Below are positions 1 through 7,202 of a DNA stretch of 22,247 bases, piece after piece. Every line of letters starts with the position of its first letter. Position 1 is the first letter of the stretch. The notes beneath the pieces were generated by a model. The model ran no database searches and had not been told where the DNA came from. It saw nothing but the letters and a program-made list of their open reading frames with translations. Source of the DNA: Deltaproteobacteria bacterium. Its GTDB lineage: Bacteria > Desulfobacterota > Desulfuromonadia > Desulfuromonadales > Geopsychrobacteraceae. The stretch covers positions 1 to 22,247 of the forward strand of contig JAACTI010000133.1 in assembly GCA_009993495.1 (NCBI GenBank). The letters are read 5' to 3'. The position numbers and the translations under genes are program-made.

Positions 1-184
1 ATTTAGAGATTGGCTTAAGGGGATTACTATGCGCAATTGTTAACTGTTTGGGGCAACTCAGTCCTTAAACTCATATTTTGCCGCCATGTCGTACCATAAG
101 GGCTGGCCCCCGCATTCCTCCGCCGCCCCGGTTGACTGCCGAGCCTGGCAAAAAATGGCGCAACGCAAATCCCTCACAGTAATA

Positions 185-213
185 TTGAATTCTATATTGT
201 AAAAATATAGATT
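185..213 (+). promoter_or_regulatory. Promoter-like site with an embedded inverted repeat, upstream of the molybdoenzyme operon
   Basis: TTGAAT (185-190) and TAGATT (208-213) are 17 bases apart and each match four of six sigma-70 consensus positions. The space between them holds a perfect 8-bp inverted repeat, TCTATATT (191-198) and AATATAGA (204-211), with a 5-base loop. A repeat lying across the spacer and -10 element would suit a repressor or an Fnr-type regulator, but the arms do not match an Fnr box that I recognise. An overlapping alternative -10 is TATTAT (213-218). The rest of 1-400 shows no gene that I can support. Promoter and operator roles are inferred from sequence pattern only. 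Confidence 0.35.
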
Positions 214-385
214 ATTATGCAGACAAAGAGGTAATATTTTTCAAGCGATTCTTCGCTGCCTTCTTCCGATGCTGACAGGTTGCCGAGCTGAAGCGGCCCC
301 TTTTCTTGTTTGATAGTGCTTTCGGCTTGCGGCATTATGATGTGCGCTACGCATGGAAACGCTTGTCGATGGAACCAATTCCCGT

Positions 386-393
386 AAAGGAGG
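386..393 (+). promoter_or_regulatory. Strong ribosome binding site that fixes the start at 401
   Basis: AAAGGAGG sits 7 bases before the ATG at 401. A longer reading from the ATG at 353 would place this site inside the gene and put 16 unrelated residues in front of the Tat signal, so 401 is preferred. Confidence 0.7.
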
Positions 394-400
394 TGTGCGT

Positions 401-1126
401 ATGAAGAAAAAAAGCCAGGCGCTCAGCAGGAGAGATTTTTTCCACAAGTTGGGCGTCCAAGTGGCCTCGGCTGGGGCCGGTGTGCTGCTCGCACAAACCG
501 CTCAAGAGGCCGGTGCTGCGGGAGCCGTCAAGAAATACGCCATGGTGATAGACACCAACCGGTGCACCGGCTGTCAGGGATGCACCATAGCGTGCAAGAG
601 CGAGAACAATGTGCCTGACGGATTTTTCCGGAGTTGGGTAAAGGTAGGCATGAAGGGAACCTATCCGGACGTGAGCACCCATTTTCTGCCGCGCCTGTGC
701 AATAATTGCGAAGATGCCCCCTGCCTTAACCTATGCCCCACCGGGGCGACCTACCGCACCTATGAAGACGGGGTGGTGCATGTAAACCGAGATGTCTGCG
801 TAGGTTGCCGCATCTGCGTTGTGGCCTGCCCCTATGGCGCCAGGTTTCCCAATCCCATTACTAAAACGGCTGACAAGTGCGATTTCTGTTACCACAGGAT
901 CACAAAGGGCCTTCAGCCGGCATGCGTTGATGCCTGTACCGGCCGTGCCAGGATCTTCGGGGACTTGAACGATCCGGAAAGCGAAGTGTCACGGTACATG
1001 CAAAATCACAGCACCCAGAGGCTCAGGGCGGATTTGGACACCAGGCCCAAGGTACATTACGTTTACGCTGACGAAAACCTGATGGGACCTGACTATCACA
1101 GGTTGCTGGGAAGGAGTCGCTCATGA
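401..1126 (+). CDS. Tat-exported four-cluster [4Fe-4S] electron-transfer subunit of a molybdoenzyme (TtrB/PsrB/DmsB type)
   Basis: This 241-residue protein should carry electrons between the membrane anchor and the catalytic subunit of the enzyme encoded by the next two genes. It begins with a Tat signal (SRRDFF, residues 9-14, then a hydrophobic stretch at about 20-40), so it acts outside the cytoplasmic membrane. Sixteen cysteines fall in four groups: C55/58/61/65, C100/103/108/112, C133/136/139/143 and C160/163/175/179, the pattern of four [4Fe-4S] clusters in this family. DmsB-like subunits usually lack their own Tat signal, while TtrB carries one, which favours a tetrathionate-reductase-like enzyme. 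The start at 401 follows an AAAGGAGG site. Its stop overlaps the next start (ATGA, 1123-1126), indicating translational coupling. The family is clear; the substrate of the complex is not. Confidence 0.92.
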   Translation: MKKKSQALSRRDFFHKLGVQVASAGAGVLLAQTAQEAGAAGAVKKYAMVIDTNRCTGCQGCTIACKSENNVPDGFFRSWVKVGMKGTYPDVSTHFLPRLCNNCEDAPCLNLCPTGATYRTYEDGVVHVNRDVCVGCRICVVACPYGARFPNPITKTADKCDFCYHRITKGLQPACVDACTGRARIFGDLNDPESEVSRYMQNHSTQRLRADLDTRPKVHYVYADENLMGPDYHRLLGRSRS

Positions 1127-2271
1127 ACGAAACCAGTCAATATATATTTTGGGTATCACACGACGTGGCATTGGGTTATCTGATCGCCTGGTACTTGTGG
1201 CTGATCTCGCTTGCGGAAGGAACGCACATTGTAGCCCACATGAGCTGGCTTTACTACCGCACGGAAGATTATCGCCCGCTTGAAAAGGTCGGAAGCTTTC
1301 AACCCTTCATAATTCTTGCCCTGGTGCCTCTGTTTCTGGTGGCGGATCTGGGGCATCCGGAAAGATTCTATACCATGTTCTACCACTGGCACTGGACCTC
1401 GCCGGTGGCCTACGGGGTCTATGTCATCACCCTGTGCATGATCACCTACGCAATGCACGCCTTCTACTTGTTTCGCCCGGAACTGATGCATCTGGCCGGG
1501 CAGCCGGGGGCGCTTCAGTTTATCTACCGGCTTTTGACCTTCGGGAAAAAGGAGAAGGGCTCTATCGCTGAAATCCGCAGGCGTCAGGAATCACGGGAAC
1601 GATTCTGGGCCGGGGCCAGCCTCTTTTTTTCCTTCCTGGGATTGATCTACCTTGGCATTCTCTTGTCATCCTTCAAAGGCAGAGTGATGTGGCATTCTTC
1701 TGTAATGGTGTTCATCTTTTTTGCATTCGGTGCCTGTTCCGGCTCAGCTTTTCTGATTTTACTCACCCACCTGAAAAACAGCCTGGTCCATACCGGTTCA
1801 AAGGCTCTGACTGAACAGAGAAGATACCTAACCGAATTTGGGATACTCTTAAAGTATTCCGTTGTGGGGCAGGCGGCTGTATTTTTCATTTACTTTGTGC
1901 TCCTGCAGTACACCGGCATAGGCGGCAGGCTTGCGAGCCACGTGTTTTTCAGCGGTCCGAGGGCATTCCAATTCTGGACATTCCAGGTGGTCATCGGTCT
2001 TGCCTTGCCTTTTGCGCTGATGCTCTACCGAAAGATGCGGGGAAATGTTCTGGTGTCCTGTATCGCTGCGATCGCGACCCTGATCGGCACCCTGTTCGGT
2101 TGCGTCAACATATTCATCGGCGGCCAAATGTTGCCCATGACCCACTTCAACTGGGAAACGCTGTCGCCCGAACCAGTCAGGATGACTTTTGGCATAGCGC
2201 TCATGATAATAATGTTTGTGGTGTTCCTCGCCACCTATAAAATTCTCCCCTATGAAAACATTGAAAGCTAG
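1123..2271 (+). CDS. NrfD/PsrC/TtrC-type integral membrane anchor subunit
   Basis: A 382-residue polytopic protein expected to exchange electrons with quinone and hold the enzyme on the membrane. I count about nine hydrophobic segments: near residues 12-40, 58-76, 95-117, 160-185, 190-216, 238-265, 282-302, 308-335 and 352-375. The stretch DLGHPERF (75-82), typical of the NrfD family near the quinone site, is present after the second segment. A charged loop at about 140-160 separates segments three and four. The gene overlaps the iron-sulfur subunit by 4 bases and is followed after 19 bases by the catalytic subunit, giving the order B-C-A seen in ttrBCA. There is no haem-binding pattern. The family call is firm, the TtrC assignment tentative. 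Confidence 0.92.
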   Translation: MNETSQYIFWVSHDVALGYLIAWYLWLISLAEGTHIVAHMSWLYYRTEDYRPLEKVGSFQPFIILALVPLFLVADLGHPERFYTMFYHWHWTSPVAYGVYVITLCMITYAMHAFYLFRPELMHLAGQPGALQFIYRLLTFGKKEKGSIAEIRRRQESRERFWAGASLFFSFLGLIYLGILLSSFKGRVMWHSSVMVFIFFAFGACSGSAFLILLTHLKNSLVHTGSKALTEQRRYLTEFGILLKYSVVGQAAVFFIYFVLLQYTGIGGRLASHVFFSGPRAFQFWTFQVVIGLALPFALMLYRKMRGNVLVSCIAAIATLIGTLFGCVNIFIGGQMLPMTHFNWETLSPEPVRMTFGIALMIIMFVVFLATYKILPYENIES

Positions 2272-2274
2272 CCC

Positions 2275-2283
2275 GAGGAGGAG
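2275..2283 (+). promoter_or_regulatory. Ribosome binding site that fixes the catalytic subunit start at 2291
   Basis: GAGGAGGAG lies 7 bases before ATG 2291. The reading frame is open back to an ATG at 2216, but that start would lie inside the NrfD gene and put 25 extra residues ahead of the Tat motif. Confidence 0.65.
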
Positions 2284-2290
2284 CTTATCT

Positions 2291-5098
2291 ATGGGTACCA
2301 GCAGAAGAGATTTTATCAAAGGGGCCATGGCCCTTTCGGCTCTTGCGGCAGCAGGCGGATGTCTGAAGGAAGAAAGCAGGATTAAGCCCTGGATCAGCGG
2401 CTCTCCTGATCCCGATCCTGTAAAAGCTGCCAAAGTGGTTCGTACCGTGTGCCTCGGATGCCACAGCGCCTGCGGATTGCAGGTAAAGGTCCAGGACGGG
2501 GTGGCTGTCAAGATAGACGGAAACCCATACCATCCCAATACCCGGGAGCCCCACATTCCCTACGATACCGACGCCAGGGAAGCGGAAAAGGTGAACGGAA
2601 CGGTCTGCGCCAAGGGCGGGGCCACTATCCAGACCATGTACAATCCGTACCGCGTGCAACACCCGCTGAAGCGTGTGGGGCCGCGAGGCTCAGGCAAATG
2701 GAAGACCATCACCTGGGATCAGGCTTACGCAGAGATCATAAACGGCGGAGATCTATTCGGCGAAGGCCACGTGGACGGGCTCAAGGCCATCCGCAATTTC
2801 GACCCGATAGATCCGAACGCTCCGGAACTAGGCCCCAAGGCCAATCAACTGGTGTTCATGCCCGGCCGTATAGAACACGGCCGCAAGGAATTTACCGACC
2901 GATGGATGAGCGGGAGCTTCGGCACCATCAATAAACGGATGGATCACACCTCCATCTGCGAGACCTCCCACCACGTGGGCCTTGATCTTTGCTTCAAGGG
3001 CCAACACCATATCAAGCCGGATATATTGAACGCAGAGTACATCATCTTCTTCGGCACCACACCCTATGAAGCAAACTTTCCCATGCAGGCCCTGGCGCGC
3101 AAGCTGAATTTTTTCCGTGAACGGGGCGGAACCCTTATCATAGTTGATCCTCGCTTTTCCAATTCCGCCGCCAAGGCGGCCCGCTGGGTTCCGATCCTGC
3201 CGGGAACAGACGCAGCCTTTGCCCTGGGGATGATGAGATGGATGATGGAAAATGACCGGATAGACCTGCAATATCTCTCCTATCCCAATGCAAAAGCTGC
3301 CAAAGAAGGGTCCGGGCATCTGACATGGAGCGACGCTGCGATGCTGGTGCGCGAAGACACCCGCAAACTTCACCGGGAGGGCGATCAACTTATTGTCATG
3401 GCTGGCGGCAGGCTTGTTCCGGCGGAACAGGTCGCTCAGGCCGATCTTCTGGTGGATACCGAAATCAACGGGGTAAGGGTGAAGAGCGTTTACAAGATGC
3501 TGCAAGACCGGGTCATGGAACGTTCCATCAAGGACTACGCCGCAATTTGTGGCATTGAGCCAAAGCAGATCGAACGGGAAGCGGACGATTTCACCTCCCA
3601 TGGCCGAAGGGCCGTAGCCGATTTTTACCGGGGTCCTGCGCAGCACACAAACGGAACTTACGCCTCGCGCACACTCGGGGCGCTTAATTTTTTGATCGGT
3701 AACGTGAGTTGGAAAGGCGGATGTGAGGCCCACGGCGGAAGCCACTGGCATGAGATGGGCGGTAAACCCGGCAACCCATACAAGCTTACCGACAATAAAG
3801 AATTCCTTCCCGGAGCGGTAAAGGCGAGCGGCATTCCCATAGACAGGCACAAGGTGAAGTACGAGGATTCCACAGAGTTTGCCAAGAAGGGTTATCCGGC
3901 AAAGCGCCCCTGGTTTCCCTTCGGAAACGACCACGTATATCAGGAGGTATTTCCCAGCATCGCCGCCCAGTATCCTTATCAGGTGAAATGCCTCATCACC
4001 TACTGGAACAACGTGGTGTATTCGGCCCCGGCAGGTGTCCAACTGATGAAGGCGGTAAAAGACCCCAAGGTGCTGCCTCTGTTTGTGGCCATAGATATCG
4101 TGATGGGGGAAACCTCGTCCCTGGCGGACTACATCCTGCCTTGCCGCCACTACCTGGAGGATTACGGCACCCCGCACGTGGCCCCGACCATACTCACCAC
4201 CACCAGCGGGCTGCGGCAACCGGTGGTGGAACCGGTGTTCAAGGATACCAGGATGCTTGAGGAAATATTTATTGATCTGGCATTGAAGATGGGTCTTCCT
4301 GGCTACGGCAAGGACGGCCTGGGGCCGGGTAGGGATCTCAATACCCCATGGGACTGGTACAAGCGTCTGGCTGCCAACATCGCTTACGGGGACAAGGAAG
4401 GCGAGGCGGTCCCCGGCGCCACTGAAGATGAAAAGGTGCAGTACGTGGTGGCCAGGGGCGGTCGTTTTGAAGGCTACGAAAAGGCCTATAACGGCCCCTA
4501 CACCAGGCACGCCTACAAGGGCCCGGTTTTCATCTATAACGAGAAGCTGGCCACCACCAGGGAGTCCATGACCGGCAAATATTTCGACGGGCTACCCTAC
4601 TACGAGCCCATCAGGGATATCATCGGGCGACCCATCGAGGCGATGGCTGACAAGTATCCCTTTCACATAATAACCTATCACCCGGTCTATCACGCACAGG
4701 CCAGAACCGCCGCGAGCGTCTGGCTTATGGAGGTGACCCCTGAGGAATGCGTTCAGATTAACGCCGGCGATGCCGCCAAACTCGGGATCAAGCACAGCGA
4801 TTGGGTGCGCGTTTATTCCGCAAGCCATCTGGAAGGTGTGAAGGGGAAGGCCTGGGTGACCGAAGGTATGCGTCCCGGTATTATCGCCATCCCCCATTCA
4901 CTCGGGCACTGGCAGTATGGCAGCAAAGCTTTTGAGCTGGACGGCAAGAACAGCGAAAGCGCCGCCTGGATAGGTAAAGGCTGCTCGGCCAATCCGGTTA
5001 TGATGGTTGACCCTTACCTGAAGGACGTGTGCCTGCAGGATCCCATAGGAGGCAGTTCATCGTTTTTTGATTCGCGGGTGGCGGTGGAGAAGGTGTAG
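2291..5098 (+). CDS. Molybdopterin (bis-MGD) oxidoreductase catalytic subunit, TtrA/ArrA/PsrA-like
   Basis: A 935-residue DMSO-reductase-superfamily enzyme, the catalytic partner of the two preceding genes. The N-terminus has a Tat motif (SRRDFIKG, residues 4-11) and a cysteine at 24 after AAAGG, so it may be a Tat lipoprotein, although the lipobox lacks the usual leucine. Cysteines C54, C57, C61 and C106 match the N-terminal [4Fe-4S] site. C223, in TSICETSHH, is the likely molybdenum ligand, as in the sulfur, arsenate and tetrathionate branch. The central segments GGTLIIVDPRFS and SSLADYILPC are standard cofactor-domain motifs, and the last 120 or so residues form the molybdopterin dinucleotide-binding domain. 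The length lies between PsrA/PhsA (about 760) and TtrA (about 1020). Substrate is not determined; tetrathionate, arsenate, polysulfide or thiosulfate are all possible. No ttrRS-type regulator lies nearby. Confidence 0.9.
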   Translation: MGTSRRDFIKGAMALSALAAAGGCLKEESRIKPWISGSPDPDPVKAAKVVRTVCLGCHSACGLQVKVQDGVAVKIDGNPYHPNTREPHIPYDTDAREAEKVNGTVCAKGGATIQTMYNPYRVQHPLKRVGPRGSGKWKTITWDQAYAEIINGGDLFGEGHVDGLKAIRNFDPIDPNAPELGPKANQLVFMPGRIEHGRKEFTDRWMSGSFGTINKRMDHTSICETSHHVGLDLCFKGQHHIKPDILNAEYIIFFGTTPYEANFPMQALARKLNFFRERGGTLIIVDPRFSNSAAKAARWVPILPGTDAAFALGMMRWMMENDRIDLQYLSYPNAKAAKEGSGHLTWSDAAMLVREDTRKLHREGDQLIVMAGGRLVPAEQVAQADLLVDTEINGVRVKSVYKMLQDRVMERSIKDYAAICGIEPKQIEREADDFTSHGRRAVADFYRGPAQHTNGTYASRTLGALNFLIGNVSWKGGCEAHGGSHWHEMGGKPGNPYKLTDNKEFLPGAVKASGIPIDRHKVKYEDSTEFAKKGYPAKRPWFPFGNDHVYQEVFPSIAAQYPYQVKCLITYWNNVVYSAPAGVQLMKAVKDPKVLPLFVAIDIVMGETSSLADYILPCRHYLEDYGTPHVAPTILTTTSGLRQPVVEPVFKDTRMLEEIFIDLALKMGLPGYGKDGLGPGRDLNTPWDWYKRLAANIAYGDKEGEAVPGATEDEKVQYVVARGGRFEGYEKAYNGPYTRHAYKGPVFIYNEKLATTRESMTGKYFDGLPYYEPIRDIIGRPIEAMADKYPFHIITYHPVYHAQARTAASVWLMEVTPEECVQINAGDAAKLGIKHSDWVRVYSASHLEGVKGKAWVTEGMRPGIIAIPHSLGHWQYGSKAFELDGKNSESAAWIGKGCSANPVMMVDPYLKDVCLQDPIGGSSSFFDSRVAVEKV

Positions 5099-5131
5099 AG
5101 CAGGTTTGGAAGGATTGCGGTCCTTCAGGTT

Positions 5132-5234
5132 TATATGAAAATGCTCCTTCCTTTAATCCCTCCCCCTCGACGGAGGAGGGAGGGGTGGGGGTGATTTTCA
5201 TGCTTCGTTGTGCCCCTTTCAGGGCATGGGGGTT
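5132..5234 (+). repeat. Dispersed palindromic element, copy A
   Basis: An inverted repeat starts TATATGAAAATG, has a pyrimidine-rich arm, a TCGA-like turn and a purine-rich arm, and ends GTGATTTTCAT at about 5190-5201. A second small hairpin follows, TGCCC/GGGCA at 5211-5225. It lies 33 bases after the catalytic subunit stop and could form a strong RNA hairpin separating it from the chaperone gene. Other copies lie at about 6192, 9042 (inverted), 13981 and 19381. Confidence 0.8.
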
Positions 5235-5423
5235 AGTTGAACAGAAGCGAAACCAGGATCCTGTGAGATGAAGCAGGAGATTTACCTTGAAAATACAATC
5301 ATCAAGCCAGGGATCAGTGCCCGGGAATCAGGGGCCAGAAAAAGAGGTCTGCTCTCTTATCTGCGGGAAGGGGGATTTCCATGCGCGGGGGTAAAAAAAT
5401 ATTCCTGTCATGAACATTTGGAG

Positions 5424-6149
5424 ATGAATAAAGATAAAGATTATACGGCAGGCTCAAAGGACAAGGACTTGAAGACCGCCGCCGATCGAGTGGAGCTTGA
5501 AAGGGCACGAGGGGAGGTTTACACCTTTTTTGCCGGTGCGTTTTCCCAGGAGCCGTCTAGAGAATGGGTAGACCGTTTGTTAGGACCAGCCGGCATGAGC
5601 GCCATCCTTGATTTTTGCGATGACCGAGAGGTTATTGAAGAATTTCGTGCCCTGATTTCTGAATATGCCCAAGGCAAATGGCAATTCGAGGATTTTCAGG
5701 TGGATTTTGACGGCCTCTTCCGTGTCCCCGGAGATAGGTATGTTCATCCTTACGAGTCCGTTTACCGGCAGCAGGAAACCACCGGCCGAAGGCCTGATAA
5801 ATCCATGCTGATGGGTAAGGAGGCCCTTGAGGTATCCGAAATCTACCGGAAGGAATGCCTAGCGCCACGTGATTCAGAGGCCGTTTTTCCGGATGAGTTT
5901 GGCGTAGAACTGGAATTCATGGCTCATCTTTGCAACAGAGCGGCAGCCGCTCTGGATAAGAAGGAATCTAAGCGGGCTGCCGATATAAGCCGGGAACAGA
6001 GGGAATTTATCAGGGGTCATCTGTCCCGCTGGTGTTTTCCTTGTCTTGAAAACATTGCGGCCCGTGCCGAGACACCCCTTTACAGCATCTTTGCCCGAAT
6101 GCTCACAGGATTTATGCGCGAGGAAGAGATTGCGGTCTCTCAAGAATGA
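5424..6149 (+). CDS. TorD/DmsD-family molybdoenzyme maturation chaperone
   Basis: A cytoplasmic, mostly helical chaperone expected to bind the Tat signal of the molybdoenzyme and hold it until cofactor insertion. From 5424 it has 241 residues. Family features are VHPYESVYR in the middle, FPDEFGVELEFMAHLC (the conserved P-D-x-x-x-x-E-L-E-F-M region) and, near the end, a histidine and tryptophan segment HLSRWCFPCLE. The start is uncertain. The frame is open back to ATG 5268 (293 residues), but the added 52 residues look unlike the family. ATG 5424 has GGAG directly against it. A TTG at 5469 has AAGGA at good spacing and would give 226 residues. The gene follows repeat copy A and probably belongs with the molybdoenzyme genes. 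Confidence 0.88.
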   Translation: MNKDKDYTAGSKDKDLKTAADRVELERARGEVYTFFAGAFSQEPSREWVDRLLGPAGMSAILDFCDDREVIEEFRALISEYAQGKWQFEDFQVDFDGLFRVPGDRYVHPYESVYRQQETTGRRPDKSMLMGKEALEVSEIYRKECLAPRDSEAVFPDEFGVELEFMAHLCNRAAAALDKKESKRAADISREQREFIRGHLSRWCFPCLENIAARAETPLYSIFARMLTGFMREEEIAVSQE

Positions 6150-6191
6150 GTATAATAGAGTATCTCGGAAAAAAAGGGGCGGCTTCTCGTC

Positions 6192-6288
6192 TATATGAAA
6201 ATGCGCCTTACCTTTATCCCTCCTCATTGAGGTGAAGGGAATGGGTGAGGGTGATTTTCATATTTTGTTTTGCACGCCATGAGGGTGA
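6192..6288 (+). repeat. Dispersed palindromic element, copy B
   Basis: Same layout as copy A: TATATGAAAATG at 6192, then CCTTTATCCCTCCTC, a short turn, a purine-rich arm and GGGTGATTTTCAT at about 6249-6261. The second small hairpin is degenerate in this copy. It sits between the chaperone and the FmdE-like gene. Confidence 0.75.
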
Positions 6289-6306
6289 TGAAGGAAAATA
6301 ACGGAA

Positions 6307-6915
6307 ATGATGATAGGTTCATACAGTTTCGAGGAATTCAAGGAGAAGGCAGCGGCCTTCCACGGCTATCCGGCGCCCGGGCTCCTCATCGGAGGCTACA
6401 TGGTAGTTGCCGCCCGGGCAGGCCTTGCCGAAGGAACCTTGTTTGAAGTGATCGTTGAGACGCCCAAGTGCCTGCCTGACGCGGTGCAGCTCCTGACCCA
6501 GTGCAGCCTGGGAAATCAGAGGCTCAAGCTCGTGAACCTGGGCCGATTCGCCCTGTGCCTCTTCGACAAGTTTACGGGGCTGGGCTTCAGGACTTATCTG
6601 GATATGGACAAGCTTGGAGGATGGCCTGAGATCAGGGGATGGTTCCTCAAGCTTGTTGAAAAGAAAGACCAAAACGAGGAAAGGCTTCTTGCGGAAATCG
6701 AAGCTGCCGGGGATTCCATCTGCACTACCCTACCCGTGCAGGTGGCCAAAGCATTTCTGGGACGGAGTCACATGAAATCTATTGCCCGATGCCCTCTGTG
6801 CGGGGAGGCCTATCCAGAGGAAGACGGTCCGGCCTGTCTGGGCTGCCGCGGAGAGGCCCCTTATGTCGCGGGAATTGCCTTGAATGGAATAGCCACAAGA
6901 CAAGAACAGGCCTGA
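6307..6915 (+). CDS. FmdE-like protein with C-terminal zinc ribbon
   Basis: A 202-residue protein related to the FmdE/FwdE family, whose members occur with formylmethanofuran dehydrogenase and, in bacteria, near other molybdenum or tungsten enzymes. The N-terminal half has the family layout: FHGYPAPGLLIGG at 18-30, then a PKCLPDAVQLLTQCSLGN segment at 53-70. A four-cysteine zinc ribbon (C162, C165, C177, C180) closes the protein. The motif usually written HGHxCPG is here HGYPAPG, so the second histidine and the cysteine normally seen there are tyrosine and alanine. This may mean a changed or lost metal site in the main domain. AAGGAAAATAACGGA lies just upstream of the start. A helper role in molybdoenzyme assembly is inferred from position only. 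Confidence 0.8.
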   Translation: MMIGSYSFEEFKEKAAAFHGYPAPGLLIGGYMVVAARAGLAEGTLFEVIVETPKCLPDAVQLLTQCSLGNQRLKLVNLGRFALCLFDKFTGLGFRTYLDMDKLGGWPEIRGWFLKLVEKKDQNEERLLAEIEAAGDSICTTLPVQVAKAFLGRSHMKSIARCPLCGEAYPEEDGPACLGCRGEAPYVAGIALNGIATRQEQA

Positions 6916-7111
6916 AACGTCCTTCCGAAAGAGTCTATCTGGAGTTGCCAATAGACATTGGCCTTTTCTTCTCCTTTCTATTCCATCCAGCCAACCACCG
7001 GGAAAAGATGGAATCTGGTGCCGCGGTAATCTTTATGCCGTCTTTCTGTATCGTGCGGTCCGTTTTTGATACTGTCTTCCTGAGATGAGGTTATATAGCT
7101 TCCTTAGCCTG

Positions 7112-7140
7112 TTGACTTTTTACCTGAAAGCTAATAGAGT
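7112..7140 (+). promoter_or_regulatory. Sigma-70-like promoter for the acyl-CoA synthetase gene
   Basis: TTGACT (7112-7117) and TAGAGT (7135-7140) are separated by 17 bases, 62 bases before the predicted start codon. The -35 matches five of six and the -10 four of six consensus positions. It is the only clear signal in the 280-base gap 6916-7196, which holds no gene that I can support. Confidence 0.45.
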
Positions 7141-7202
7141 TTTCGGGTAAACGGCTCTTCTGGTTTTTTCTTCCCCCTTTATCTTCTATTAGGAGTGTGC
7201 CC

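Noticed and set aside
136..160. Possible sigma-54 promoter (TGGC...GC) upstream of the molybdoenzyme operon
   Set aside because: The spacing between the GG and GC elements is 11 rather than 10 bases and the -12 element is poor.
2828..4510. Long minus-strand open frame of 560 codons
   Set aside because: It lies wholly antisense to the well-supported molybdopterin catalytic subunit, has histidine/glycine/valine-rich shadow composition, and shows no motif or ribosome binding site.
6789..7088. Plus-strand frame running from the FmdE gene into the intergenic gap
   Set aside because: It starts inside the zinc-ribbon coding sequence and its extension has no family resemblance or ribosome binding site.
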